A stretch of DNA of 64,000 bases, taken from positions 2,209,501 through 2,273,500 of the forward strand of contig WPIO01000041.1 in the NCBI GenBank assembly GCA_009760855.2. Reading direction: 5' to 3'. The DNA is from Cristatella mucedo. Taxonomy: Eukaryota > Bryozoa > Phylactolaemata > Cristatellidae. The translations under genes and the position numbers were made by a program. Shown here in pieces: positions 52,863 through 64,000 of this stretch (position 1 is the stretch's first letter; the number at the start of each line of letters is the position of its first letter). Under the pieces are notes generated by a model. That model saw only the letters and a list, made by a program, of their open reading frames with translations, was not told the origin of the DNA and did no database searches.

Positions 52863-53279
52863 TGCCTCTCTGGGCCTGAGAGTAGATGCAAGTACAGTCG
52901 ATGCACTTAGACGATCTTGGACTTATTCATGCAGCTGGAAATCATGAGCTTGCACAGTGTTCATTATTTCAGCTAAGTGTCAGCTAGTTTGCTCTCTTAA
53001 TTAAAAATATGTCTTGATATTTGCCACAGGCCTATGCCATAGACCTGCACTCCATTACTATAGAAGTAAATTTTATTAATCGTGTAGCCTTAGCCCGGCA
53101 ATAGGTGCTTAAGCTCAACAGTCCACGTGTATGTCGCCACTTTTGAAGCAGTCAGTTTTACATGGCCAGCTTCAAGCTGAGAGAAAGATGCAAAAGTACG
53201 TACCTGTCTGTCTAATTGCTAGTCTATCTCTGTACTTCACTTTATCTCTGCTTTTTCCTGCTCTGTCCCTCTGTCCATG
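52863..53279. other. Unassigned sequence
   Basis: Nothing recognised. Confidence 0.3.
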
Positions 53280-53515
53280 TCACAAACATACATGACGCAC
53301 GCACATACACACGCACACATGCACACACACACACGCAAGCACGCACTCAAGCACGCATGCGCGCGCACATGCACACACGCGAACACACACACACACACTA
53401 GCGCGGAAGCACGCACTCACGCGAAAACACGCACACACGCGTACATACTCGCACGCACTCACACTGCGCGCGAGTGCGCGGCGCGCGAACACACACACAC
53501 ACACGTACACAGTCT
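53280..53515. repeat. (CA)n/ACGC-rich microsatellite
   Basis: About 230 bp of ACACAC with CGCA and CACGCACT interruptions. Confidence 0.93.
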
Positions 53516-53827
53516 CTCTCTTTTTGTGTCTTCATCTGCTTTCGAGCCAATCTTTACTTTCAGTGCCTCTGCTGACTTCATTTCGTGTTCCGTTAGGCTA
53601 CTTTCAATTCTGTCGATAGGTGCTAGGGTCACGCTGCTGCATTGTACCAAGCCGTGAATCTAGAAAGTGGAAGCTAGAACCGCTGCGAAGCAGCCACCAC
53701 ACTATTTTGATTCAAAAAATCATGACGCGATTTATAAGACCAAATGGCTACCTCTGCGACCGTCCGAGTACCTTTATCTCAGTCGGGCTGGGGGCGGCCG
53801 ATCATAATGTATAATGATATTAATATT
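53516..53827. other. Unassigned sequence
   Basis: Nothing recognised. Confidence 0.3.
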
Positions 53828-53832
53828 TAGTA

Positions 53833-53867
<35 letters not shown>

Positions 53868-53868
53868 G
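53828..53868. repeat. (ATT)n microsatellite
   Basis: About 13 ATT units. It could be the end of a plus-strand LINE A, but no hairpin is recognisable in front of it. Confidence 0.9.
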
Positions 53869-54107
53869 CAGTCACGTCCGCTTGGTCGCGTAGAAGGAGC
53901 GGACACATTTACTAAATCCCAAAGGCCACCAAAAAAATTTGAAACTAGTTTGAGCCTTGAATTAAATACCTGCGAGCCTCCGGACTCAATGGACCTCAAT
54001 GACTTCTGAGTTACGTGCAACCTTCACGTGCCACGATCGCTGGTTCTTTTCATCTGCGTTCCTTGCCTACGCAGCTCTTAGCTCTGCTGGCCAGCGAAAT
54101 GGCCGTG

Positions 54108-54316
54108 GGCATTTAAGAAGAAGCTGAAATGCACGTGTTCCTCAAATCGTTCGCTGGGGGTCCGCGTGAAATGTCCTTTGCTGACCCATGCATGCTGACG
54201 CTGTCGCCATTACTAATCATAATGGCAGGCTTCCCTTACGGCATATGCAAAGTGCCTAGAAATAGATTAGGAGATCCGTCGAGGGTACTACAAAAGCGTC
54301 TTGTTTCTATAAATAT
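54108..54316 (+). mobile_element. LINE A end fragment, diverged
   Basis: LKMHVFLKSFAGG (compare LKTHLFRTAFSGS) near 54125-54165 is followed by 3' UTR with CATGCATGCTGACGCTGTCG, then GCATATGCAAAGTGCCTAGA, AATAGATTAGGAGATCCGTC and GAGGGTACTACAAAAG. The ATT end is lost. Confidence 0.65.
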
Positions 54317-54589
54317 TATTTACAGGGCGTTATTCTTATTGTCTGCACAGTCACGCTGTGAGACAACTAACAAGCATACAGCTCTCGGTAAGTGATAGAG
54401 TGGCCCGAAGCACCTCAGCTCTCTGGACAGATTCAAGAGCAGCTTTTTAATAAGTCAAACAATTAAAAGACGAGTACAATAGATCGCGCGATTAGTACGA
54501 TTAAAGCAAAAGCCTGACAGCTAGTCGTCTGACGCGTAGCTACGAATTAGGAGCACGGACAGGACGCGATGCAGGAGGCCGGAAGCTTG
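54317..54589. other. Unassigned sequence
   Basis: Nothing recognised. Confidence 0.3.
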
Positions 54590-54895
54590 CTGTCTTGTTC
54601 GCTTCCTTTTTCTTTCGCCTCTAGCCTATTCCTCGCTCAGCCTTTCCCTCGAGGCAAGGGCTCAGCGTTCGTCTACCGTTTCTTCCCTTTCCCCTGTCCG
54701 CCTTTTGCCTTCATCCTGCCTGCCACTTCCCCCTTTATTTTGCCCGGTACTTTCGAGTTCCATTGTCCGCCATTTCCTTTTATCTCCGTCTGCCCATTCC
54801 CTTCACTCTCCGTGTCCGTATCCCTTCCTTTGCGCGCCATTTCGCTTAACTTTGCCCTTCATCTCCAATTTACATTCCCTGTCCTTTCCCATTAG
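54590..54895. repeat. Polypyrimidine-rich tract
   Basis: The plus strand is strongly C+T rich over about 300 bp, with CCCTTTCC and GTCCGCC(A/T)TT strings recurring. Confidence 0.7.
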
Positions 54896-54904
54896 CGTAG
54901 CGTT

Positions 54905-55352
54905 TGTCGACTTTTGGCTCGCCACGTGCACACTATGCGCTGCTGCTGCTGCCGCTGCCGCAGCCACCGCTGCTACAGTCCGGGCCGAGCTCGCACGCCC
55001 AACGAGCGGCGGCCATGCGGCCACGCGGCGGGCGGCGGTCGGCGGCGGCTGCGTAGTAGGTACAGATCGCAGTCCGTTATATGGCTGCCGTGCCCGCGCA
55101 CGAATGTATACTCGCGCCTCCGTGCGCGCGGGCGGCCTCGTGCGCGGCTGCTGTCGCTGCTAATTTCATTTTATACGGCTTATGTATCGGGCCATTAATT
55201 GTAGTAAACACATTGCTCGCCCGCAGCTGCGTCCAGCAGCCTTTAGTGCGCTTCTAGGCTTCGCCGATCGCCCGCCTCGCGCGAGCACCGCCCGACTGAG
55301 CTCAGATTCTTCTTCTCCGCCTCCGGTGCCGGCGAATGTATAGCTACAGAGT

Positions 55353-55387
<35 letters not shown>

Positions 55388-55570
55388 TCATCTAGAGCCG
55401 ACGCAAAACCCAGTCAGCCGGCCTGAACCCAGCGGAGGCCTCGCTAAGAAACGCCGCGAGCCACGCCCCGGGCGGGCCGAAGGCCCAGCCGTCTGCAGAC
55501 TCTGCGGCGGCGGCGTCTGCGGCCTCGGCGGCTCTGCCGGGCGGCCATCTGCTCTCTCCGGCCGGCCCCT
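54905..55570. other. CpG-rich, island-like sequence
   Basis: The strongest GC- and CpG-rich block of the window, with GCTGCTGCTGCTGCC near 54945, GGCGGGCGGCGGTCGGCGGC near 55030, (CAG)n at 55352-55384 and GCGGCGGCGGCGTC near 55505. It could be the promoter or first exon region of a host gene. Open frames on both strands are not diagnostic. Confidence 0.5.
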
Positions 55571-55585
55571 GCCGGAGGCTCGGCT

Positions 55586-56589
<1,004 letters not shown>

Positions 56590-56639
56590 TTTACGCTTTC
56601 TTTTTTCTGAATTGCTGAATGACTGATGAGCCGGAGAAC

Positions 56640-56890
56640 CAGGCCAAGAGCCAGAAAAATAGCCACATGCCAATGACAGCCCCAGAGAGAAAGACGCGGA
56701 CACGGTCAGGCAGACCAGAGTGAATGAAGAGAGACACAGACCGAGACAAAAGGGCAGAAGAGAAAGCAAAAGCAGAAATACGGAGACGGTGGGGACGAGC
56801 AGCAGCAGAGAGGGATCGAGCGATAAGAACAAAGAGATTAGGGAGAGAGGATGAGAAAGACATGGGGAGAGGGGAGAGAAAGAACTAGTA
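56640..56890. repeat. Polypurine-rich tract
   Basis: AGAGAGA- and GACAAAAGGG-type sequence with strong A+G bias on the plus strand. The long minus frames here are a consequence of that bias. Confidence 0.65.
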
Positions 56891-57531
56891 AAACGTAAAG
56901 AACATGCCATAAGGCGAGCATCCACAACGGATTAATTTAACTAGTGTGCTTCCATGAGATTGATTATAATCCGACAGCAGGCCACTGGGATGTTTCCATT
57001 GACATCGTCTGTTGATACTTGAGCAAAACATTTTAAGAATTGACCATGCTAACCCTGATAAAAAAAGTACTCCAAAGCTTGTTGTTTGAAATTGCTCCAT
57101 GATGAGTTTGCTGGCCAAATTAAACTTATCGGTTGTTTGTACATTACTAGGATGAAGGTTCGCAAATATCATAATTTTACTTGTTCTTAATGGTGCTAAT
57201 ATATACATCAGCTTGCCCTAACTTTTAGATATTGAGTAAGAGTGTGATGCTGATTTTTGAACTGCTCGAGAAGAATCTAAGCACTCGTTGTAACCGTGCT
57301 GCTGGGCTTAATGGACAACTGTTGGTGGCATACCTGCCTGCAGGTATTTTCGCCACAGTGAGCAGCAAAACCGCTTTAAGGCGTAATATGTAGGCACATA
57401 TTCCGATCACTTGGCCGGTATTGAGTGATAGCATCATTAATTCACTGCCTTTGAGGAAACAAATGAATCGAGAACTCTTCTGCCACATACGTAACAGAAC
57501 AATTGATACAAAGGAATTAGTTTATGGTTTT
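56891..57531. other. Unassigned sequence
   Basis: Minus frames of 107 (57208-56885) and 87 codons (57488-57225) follow one another but show no recognisable domain. Confidence 0.25.
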
Positions 57532-57662
57532 GCCCTGTCAGTAAGGTGCTCACCACTAGAGACCAAGATTTGGCCAAAGTCGTGGGGTCGAGCCCCGTGG
57601 CATATGTGAAGTGTCTGAATAGAGATTAAGTTCTCTTAGGGCGCTATACAAATAAATTATTA
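57532..57662 (+). mobile_element. SINE A
   Basis: Head GTAAGGTGCTCACCACTAG, then CGTGGGGTCGAGCCCCGTGG. Tail GAAGTGTCTGAATAGAGATT, AAGTTCTCTTAGGGCGCTAT, ACAAATAAATTATTAT. The inner stem AGAGATTAAGTTCTCT is exact. Confidence 0.85.
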
Positions 57663-57916
57663 TGTATAATTAACAAAAAATATATATATACAGCACAGCA
57701 TGTTATTACCAATTATCGTTTTACATGCTTCCTTTCTGGCAGGCTTAAAGCTCATAGAATGAAATGTATATCTCATGTAACACCTATTAGTACTATTGTT
57801 ATAAATGTAGTGAGCTTGAAAAAAAAACAGCTGTAATCTCAACCTTCATCTTAGAAGCCCTCATTGCTCAGTCTTATTGGTGTCGCTGCCTTTGGGTCCT
57901 TTAAAGCCCGTTACAT
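57663..57916. other. Unassigned sequence
   Basis: AT-rich. Nothing recognised. Confidence 0.3.
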
Positions 57917-58503
57917 TCGTCCCTCGTTAATCGTGGTTAATCCGTTCCAGACTCTACCACGATAGGGTGATTTCCGCGAAGTAGGATTCTTTATTTATAA
58001 ATCGAATATTTTTGTAGATAGAGCATAGACAACCCTGTTGGTGACCCTCTAAATATGGGTTTTTTAACATTATTAGAACCCTCTGGACATGAAGTTACAC
58101 CCTTTAGCCACCATTGCACTCGTATTACCCAATATATTAGACAATATAAAAGAAAATGAGATGTATTTGACGTTAAAAATATATTATTATTATTGTACAT
58201 TTAGTTACACACACAGTTCTTACAAAAAACCACTAACCTGCAAGAATAGGCATAGTTTCACCACACTTGGTATTTTTAAAAGTTCTTGATCACGCACACT
58301 CACGCACGAGGAGTGGTCGAGCGGCTGCACCTGGCGTTGAAGAATTCGCAGGGGGGTGGGGTGCTCGAATACGTATACGCCTACAGTCCATATGTACATG
58401 AGCTGAATCATTTGAACTATCTATCTCGATCAAATTCTTAATGAATATATTTGCAAAAACGCGATAGAGTGAAGCCGCGAAAGCCGAAGCGTGAGGGACG
58501 ACT
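57917..58503. mobile_element. Non-autonomous DNA transposon (MITE-like)
   Basis: The left end TTCGTCCCTCGTTAATCG and the complement of the right end AGTCGTCCCTCACGCTTCGG share TCGTCCCTC. Sub-terminal CCGCGAA and CGCGATAG motifs occur near both ends. About 587 bp, with no transposase frame. I recognise the type (short TCGTCCCTC-like ends with CGCGAAG motifs) but cannot name the superfamily. Confidence 0.55.
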
Positions 58504-58673
58504 GCATATAAGGATACGAAAATAGGTAGGTTACTTTCGCTGTATTGTATCGGATGTGCAGTGCAGTCGAGGCGTGATACGCGCAGGTGATTGAATCATG
58601 CATTGCTAATTTGCAGCCGTTGCAGGGTTGGCAGCCAGCTGACCCAGTCCAAGTGCAGCTTGCTCCTGCAGTC
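58504..58673. other. Unassigned sequence
   Basis: Nothing recognised. Confidence 0.3.
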
Positions 58674-58842
58674 TAATAATAATAGTAATAATAATAATAA
58701 TAATACACTTCATAAAGCGCCCTCAGATAACCCAATCTCTCTCTAGGCCTTTACATTTGCTATAAAGGAGAGACGATCGAATGGTCAGTGGTAGCATGCT
58801 CAATAAACAACAAGAATAATATGGATGGGGTGACATGCACAG

Positions 58843-59868
58843 TAATGTAATGTATCTCCGTCAGTAACTCCACAAAGTCATAAAGACCATGTGGGTGTTA
58901 CGCAGGACAGTTTTGTATAGCACACTCAGCCTAAGCGGCTTTCGGTACGCATTCGGTAGCCAACAGACTTCGTCTCACGCAACAAAGAGAAAGTGGGAAG
59001 CATAGCAGAGTTAGGAGAGCAGTTGAGGTAATGAGTATCATAGAAGTAGCAGTTCAGGACCGCTGAAAAAGATGTGCCATAGTCGGCAGTTGGAGAGTAG
59101 ATGTCGTTGCGTAAGAATTGTGGAAGCGAGTTCCACAGTCTAGGACCTGCAGAGCTAAAGCTTCTGTCGCCAACTGTCTTTAATCGGAGGAATGGGACAG
59201 CTAATTTATTGTCCACCTAGGACCTGAGGGCGCGAACAGGCTGAAACTGATGTAGCAGTTCAGCTAGGTATGAAGGAGCCAAGCCGTGGCGGGCCTTGTG
59301 GGTCAGCCTAAGAACTTTGCTCCGTATCCTTTGCTCAACCGGAAGCCATCCTAGCTCTTCCAGCAAAGGTGACACGTGCTCAAACCGCTGGGACTTGAAG
59401 ACCAGCCTTGCAGCCATATTCATAGTCCGCTGTAGTGGCATAATAGCTTTCTTTGGTAGCCCAGCCAAAAGAAAATTTCAATAATCAAGCCGAGACAGAA
59501 CTAAAGAGCTAGTTACATTTTTACAAGCCACTGTGGGAGACAGCTTCTAATCTTGGATAGGGATAGGATGTGATGGCTAGCTGTAGAGGCAGTCTTCTGA
59601 ATGAAGCTTTTGAAATTGAGGCAGCTGTCGAACACGACACCTAGATTACGAGCACGTGGTGAAGGTCGCACAATAGCATCACCTATTAGAACAGCAAAGC
59701 CTTTTAATTCCAGCCACACGCTTAGGGTGTCCTATGAGCAGCAGTTCGGTTTTATCGTCATTTAATTTCAGGAAGTTTTCCGACATCCAGGATCGAATAT
59801 CGGCAAGGCAAGCATTCAGTTTCTCAGTTGCTGCTGCAGATTCCGACGGTTTAAATGACAAATACAAC
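58843..59868 (-). mobile_element. LINE B nested inside LINE A
   Basis: A truncated LINE B of about 1.03 kb. In minus-strand order: LSFKPSESAAATEKLNACLA, SENFLKLNDDKTELLLIGHP, LIGDAIVRPSPRARNLGVVF, FKSFIQKTASTASHHI, LVFKSQRFEHVSPLLEELGW, SFSSAGPRLWNSLPQFLRND, then 3' UTR and GTAATGTAATGTAT tail. It breaks into about five frames. It begins just after the YADD box. Confidence 0.95.
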
Positions 59869-60011
59869 TGTCAGCATGCACAGTGTCACCATGCATAAGC
59901 ACATAAAAGACGAATCACAGGGACCGCCGCTAAATACTCTGATAAATGTGTGCTATATTAGTTTGTTTTCAAATGTGGTCAGGTCAGGGGATGTCGTGAC
60001 GCATGTGGGGA

Positions 60012-60012
<1 letters not shown>

Positions 60013-60047
<35 letters not shown>

Positions 60048-60154
60048 CACTTGATAAAGCGCCCTCAGATAACTCAATCTCTTTCTAGGCGCTTTACATT
60101 TGCTGCAAATGGAAATGCAATTGAATGGTGAGTAATATCATGCTTGATAAACAA
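60013..60154 (-). mobile_element. LINE A tail-only insertion nested in LINE A
   Basis: About 142 bp: 33 bp of (AAT)n, the intact hairpin in complement, and 3' UTR up to GCTTGATAAACAA. It has the same orientation as its host and separates GGGGAG from AGTTCCAGG. Confidence 0.88.
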
Positions 60155-60290
60155 AGTTCCAGGATTAGGGAGCCTACAAACTAAAGGCACGTTCTCCAAA
60201 GGATTTGAGGCTTGTGCGAGTTATAGGTCAACCATTAGATTCCAAAAAAGCTAGTGGTACAATGCTTAGCCTGTTGAGGCAGTAGATCTA

Positions 60291-61059
60291 ACCACATGCA
60301 GTTAGTTAGTGCGATTCGGTGCTTGGCATCAAAGGGCAGCGAAATATATCGTGTCTCTCTCAAGGCCGTGGGCAATGGGTCTCATTCGTAAATACATGTG
60401 CGGCAGGTAAACCAGACGTTACCAGAAGTTACAGGAAAGGCGTAAGTTCCTGTGACCGGACATGCGGCAGACTTCTCTAGCAACGGTGAATTACGCCTGC
60501 ATCCAAATACAGGTACAGGATATTTTACGCAATTCATTATAATGTTTCAATTTAACGATCACCTTGAAGCATGCCGGCTGAGATAGCCCCTACCATTTGG
60601 CTAATAAGCGTTAGCTTCGTTCGGTGAGTGTGGCCAGATGGGAAAGCAGACACCTTGACCCTACGAGGTCATAGCCTATTGAACTAATATCCACTCAGTC
60701 TGCAGCTAGCTTAAGCGCACGTTTCGTGCACAGGCACAAGGCAAACGAATCCATATCATGCAAGCGCTCAGAGATCCCCAGGCTGACCGACCCATCTCCC
60801 CTGCCTCACCTGGCAACAGGTTATTTTGGGGCACTGAGCCGTTCCAGCCAAGATTTTTCTCAGCCATGAGTTTCGCAAGAAGTTTCCGTGTGGCTGCGAC
60901 TGAAGAAAGAAGCTGTAAATAACAGAATGCATAACAGTATACACAAACAAAATGAAGCTTGAAAAATATGGGTCGCAGCTTTTCAAGTGCCACTCAGTAT
61001 GCTTAGATGAACCTCCACAAGTTCCAGAGGACTGCACAGTCATGCCAGACCCTTCAAAT
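60291..61059. other. Unassigned sequence
   Basis: Minus frames near 60706-61073 have no recognisable domain. Confidence 0.3.
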
Positions 61060-62165
61060 ACTGGGGTAACCAATGAATCCGTTCTTGGTTCTCTTCTATT
61101 CTAAATTTATATTCTTCCTCTGGCCGATTTAATTGCCAACCGCAATATAGGCTTTCATTTCGATGAAGCTGATATGCATCTGTACCCAAGCTTTGATCCA
61201 TCCCTGCCATCCAGCATGTCAAAATCTCTCAACTCCCTTACTGCATTCATTCCTGACATCAGCACTTGGATGGCCACAAGCATTCTCGAATTGAATGGGA
61301 GTAAAACCAACTCACTTGCTGTGGAATAACATAGTATCACTCAGTACTCGGGAGACATATCTCTCAAAATGGAATCCACAAGCATAGCTCCTGTCACATC
61401 TGCACGAAACATTAATGTCCTTTTCCCAATAGACCTTTTTCGAGACGATCGCATCCGCTCGAAAGTCGCGTCTGCTTACTTTCAACTACGTAGCATTTCA
61501 AAAATGTAGACCTGATTAGACAGGGATATAACGATCAAGTTAATCACGCATTTGCGACGTCCCATCTCGGCTTTTGTAACTGCAACTCTCAGGTCCTCCT
61601 GCCGGTGCAATAAGGTGCCTAAAGTTGGTACTAAACTCTGCACCAGGCTAGTATGTCATGACCCGACGCAAATTTCACATTAGATCACTTCTCACCGACT
61701 TGTATTGGCTTCTCATCAAGCAGCATATTGCCTTCACTTGTATGTCCCTTTAATCGCTGGCTCCAGCCTAGCTATTAGAGCACTCCGTAATTAAACTAGG
61801 CATCATACTACCTGCTCTTCAGACCGAAATCGTGTAGCTGTGCCTCTAACCAGCCTCAAATTCTTTGGAGACCGTGCCATTAGTTCGTGTACTCCCAAAG
61901 CCAGGAGCTCACTCCCGACTGAGGTTACTATATCCTCTCCCTTGACGATCTTTTAAACAGCTAAAACCCACCTTCCCCTCACATTATTGGCTGGGTCCGA
62001 GTGCATTGTCCTCTGTGCTCCTGGGCTTGCTGATACTGTGCATGTTATCTATAACCAATTGCTATGCTTTCTTTACAGCACGTGTAGAATTCCTAAGGTC
62101 ATATAGATTATGATAGATTATGTACGAGCCTAGAAATAGATTGAGCACCGAGAAACACTAATTGC
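61060..62165 (+). mobile_element. Diverged LINE A subfamily copy
   Basis: The RT core is eroded: a VTNESVLGSLLF-type block, ANRNIGFHFDEADMHLYPSF in place of YADDTQLYL, DISTWMATSILELNGSKTNS, RNINVLFPIDLFRDDRIRSK. The C-terminus is present in fragments: ITPLLTDL-like near 61685, RAISSCTPKARSSLPT near 61885-61925. A 3' UTR with ACCAATTGCTATGCTTTCTT follows, and a degraded hairpin at 62085-62160. There is no ATT tail. It is an old copy, close to the one at 45536-46775. Confidence 0.8.
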
Positions 62166-62549
62166 AATTTGTGTCGATTGTAAGCTGCTACGGAAGTGAC
62201 CAAAGAGACACGAAATGTGAATACGGTAAGAAAGCTGGCTAATAGCGTGCAATGGAAAAGAGCCGTGCTTAAAAATTAGCACCTGAATGCTAGCTCCTCT
62301 GATTCTATCTTATTGCTTATTTCTGCAGTCAGTTGATTTAGCTACTCGTGAAATGGCAGTTCTGTCTGCCTTCGTGACACTGGAAACAACCACGGCTGTA
62401 CAGCTACTAAGGAGTGTGAATGATTAATAAGATTGATAATGCTGTCTTCCATATAGATACGTAAGAAACCAAATCTCTAACCAGGTGTTTCACACTCGTT
62501 GGAGTAGAAGTAATCACCGAGAATTAATGTCGAGGAAGTATTATGAAAT
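62166..62549. other. Unassigned sequence
   Basis: Nothing recognised. Confidence 0.3.
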
Positions 62550-62565
62550 TATTATTATTTATCAC

Positions 62566-62620
<55 letters not shown>

Positions 62621-62668
62621 TTATGTATGTATGTATGTATGTATGTATGTATGTATGTATGTATGTAT

Positions 62669-62727
<59 letters not shown>

Positions 62728-62745
62728 TTATTATTATTATTTGCA
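62550..62745. repeat. (TTTA)n-(TGTA)n-(TTTA)n microsatellite
   Basis: Three tetranucleotide blocks in a row, then ATT units. The YLFIYLFI-type frames across it are not genes. Confidence 0.97.
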
Positions 62746-62839
62746 GTATTATATTAAGACGGGCAACCCGTCAAGTATCATGCTTAGATAAGCACAAAAA
62801 AGAGCTCGGGAAGTCGTACCCAGTAGAAGGTCATCGGTT

Positions 62840-64000
62840 CGTACGTTGTACCAACCGATTCTAGCAAAGACCAAGTCTAGCTTTTATAAAACCATTCTTG
62901 AATCACAGATGCACAATCCAAAAATGCTGATGTCTACGATCAACAATCTCTTTAACAGCTCCCAGACTAACTCCTTACCAAGTGATCCTTGTGATAATCT
63001 AGCTAATGGCTCATCTAACATCTTTGTAAACAAGATCATGGAGTGCATCTCCAGTGTGGCATCATCCCGTTTGGAATCCTGTCCCTCAATTTTCGAAGCA
63101 CCTCAATCCCAACGCTTAAGGAGGCCACTAGTGACCTCAAGACAAGTTCATTTCTCATTCAAAGAATGCAAATAGTCCTCTATATTACATTCCCACGGCC
63201 CTACTTCTATATCGGTGAGCCGTAATGGCTTACTAGGTAAGGTGGTTGCTTTTCACGATTCGGCCCCGAGGTTGTGGGTTCGAATCCTGTGTTGGGCGAT
63301 CCTTTATCGCCACTGCAAGCGGTGGTGATAGTCATAAAGGCTTCTGTCGTTATATAAAAATAGGCTAAATCAGCTAGTATTTTTTATTGCATAAATCTAC
63401 GGCTGCCTCGCCTAACTAACCTCATAACTATATCATTAGCCTCAGGTCATGCCCCGGCACCTTTCAAAAAAGCTCTAGCCACTACTTAAGAAAGAAACAC
63501 TAGACCAAGAGAGACTGAGCAGCTTTCACTCAGTCTGCCTTCTACAGATCCCATCAAAGACGCTGGAATGAGTCGTGGCAAACCAGTTTAACTCTATATA
63601 GAAAATTCAGGCCTAGCTAGTAAGTTCCAGTCTGATTGTAGAGCTAACCGCACCACCCAGAGTCAGCATTGCTTCGGGTATATAACGACTTTCTTAGCAG
63701 TGCAGACGTAGGTAGAGTCTCATTACTTATTTTGCTCAATTTTTCGGCAGCTTTTGATACTATTGATCACCAAGTCCTTCTAGAGCGCCTCTCATCTCCC
63801 CAGGTCCTCACTGGTACCGCACTGCAATGGTTCAGGACCTACCTCAGTGGGAGACTCTAGAGTATTGATGTGAACGGTCAAAGATCACTCGAGTAAACAC
63901 TTAAGTATGCAGTACATCAGGACTCTATGCTTGGTCTGGTTCTTTTCACGGTTCATGCTCTCCCTCTTGCCGATGTGATTGTCAAGCACAACCTAGGCTT
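62840..64000 (+). mobile_element. LINE A-like 5' part, RT N-terminal half, interrupted by SINE B
   Basis: A 109-codon frame (62846-63175) covers the linker before the RT: AKTKSSFYKTILESQMHNPK, MLMSTINNLFNSSQTNSLPS, NIFVNKIMECIS. A SINE B interrupts at 63222-63385. RT fingers follow in shifting frames (QVMPRHLSKKL, KKETLDQERLSSFHSVCLLQ), then in frame SIASGYITTFLAVQT/LRVYNDFLSSADVGRVSLLI and the catalytic block LLNFSAAFDTIDHQVLLERL at 63722-63790, RTYLSGRL, and at the window edge a VLGxVLFTVHALPLADVIVK-like segment. It continues beyond 64000. Stops and frame changes are present. Confidence 0.85.
63222..63385 (+). mobile_element. SINE B inserted into a LINE
   Basis: Head: AATGGCTTACTAGGTAAGGT (A-box region), TTGCTTTTCACGATTCGGCC, GTGGGTTCGAATCCTG (an exact GGTTCGAATCC B box). 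Then GGGCGATCCTTTATCGCCAC, the hairpin ACTGCAAGCGGTGGTG, AAAGGCTTCTGTCGTTATAT and the tail AGGCTAAATCAGCTAG. It lies where the LINE reading is interrupted, so it is younger than the LINE. Confidence 0.9.

Larger units (their letters stand above)
58674..60290 (-). mobile_element. LINE A copy carrying two insertions
   Basis: The AAT end and hairpin are at 58674-58765, then 3' UTR to 58842. LINE B occupies 58843-59868. LINE A 3' UTR resumes at 59869-60012 (GTCAGCATGCACAGTGTCAC ... TGTGGTCAGGTCAGGGGATG), a LINE A tail-only piece sits at 60013-60154, and LINE A continues at 60155 (AGTTCCAGGATTAGGGAGCC, the AWNS codons) to about 60290. Removing both inserts gives a contiguous LINE A 3' region, except for about 25 bp missing at the LINE B site. 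Confidence 0.93.

Noticed and set aside
63222-63300. A tRNA gene
   Set aside because: The A and B boxes and tRNA-like length are those of a SINE head; the region cannot form a full cloverleaf by eye, and the same body and tail recur at 19772 and 48540.

Overview
The window is a piece of animal (metazoan) nuclear DNA, most probably from an invertebrate; I cannot name the species. The signs are L2/CR1-type LINEs with microsatellite 3' ends, tRNA-derived SINEs, Tc1/mariner and MITE-like remnants, abundant (AT)n, (GT)n, (CT)n, (TTTA)n and (ATT)n tracts, CpG-rich islands, and no densely packed genes. I find no rRNA gene, functional tRNA gene, CRISPR array, operon, or LTR or retroviral element. No host gene can be assigned with confidence. 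The best candidate host coding pieces are short unknown frames at 23970-24247 (-), 25092-25334 (-), 40860-41381 (+), 42751-43128 (+), 49169-49572 (+) and 52416-52673 (+).

Most of what can be explained is retroposon debris of two LINE families. LINE A has a reverse transcriptase C-terminus with motifs such as QNSAARLVCRERR and SFGDRAFSSYAPKAWNSLP, and an (ATT)n 3' end preceded by a conserved hairpin (TAAAGCGCC...GGCGCTTTA with an inner AGAGA/TCTCT stem). LINE B has NMAARLVFKSQRFEHVSPLL and SFSSAGPRLWNSLPQFL, and an (ATTAC)n 3' end preceded by a different hairpin (GTGAGTG...CACTCAC). More degraded relatives also occur. All copies are 5'-truncated and carry stops or frameshifts. Two SINE families accompany them. 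SINE A (about ten copies) has a tRNA-like head and a tail that copies the LINE A hairpin, so LINE A probably mobilised it. SINE B (three copies) has a tRNA-like head, an internal GC hairpin and an unrelated tail.

Layout: 1-8 kb holds opposed LINE fragments, an internally deleted LINE A and SINEs. 10-24 kb holds six minus-strand LINE A copies, two SINE families and tandem repeats. 24-32 kb holds a tail-to-tail pair of LINE B copies with a nested SINE, then the best-preserved LINE B. 32-35 kb is CpG-rich sequence and minisatellites. 35-37 kb is a LINE B nested in a LINE A. 37-44 kb has scattered LINE fragments and unknown frames. 44-47 kb has a Tc1 remnant trapped between two large microsatellites, then another LINE A. 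48-54 kb has tail-only LINE fragments, a MITE inside a LINE B tail and minisatellites. 54-56 kb is a polypyrimidine tract, a CpG-rich island and a long (CT)n. 57-64 kb has a MITE, a three-layer LINE nest and two diverged LINE copies, the last broken by a SINE B and running off the window.

The nests give a relative chronology: LINE B entered LINE A three times; SINE A and a MITE later entered LINE B; LINE A tail-only pieces entered LINE A itself at least twice. The most interesting pattern is the set of tail-only copies (about 70-145 bp) carrying little more than the LINE A 3' recognition hairpin.
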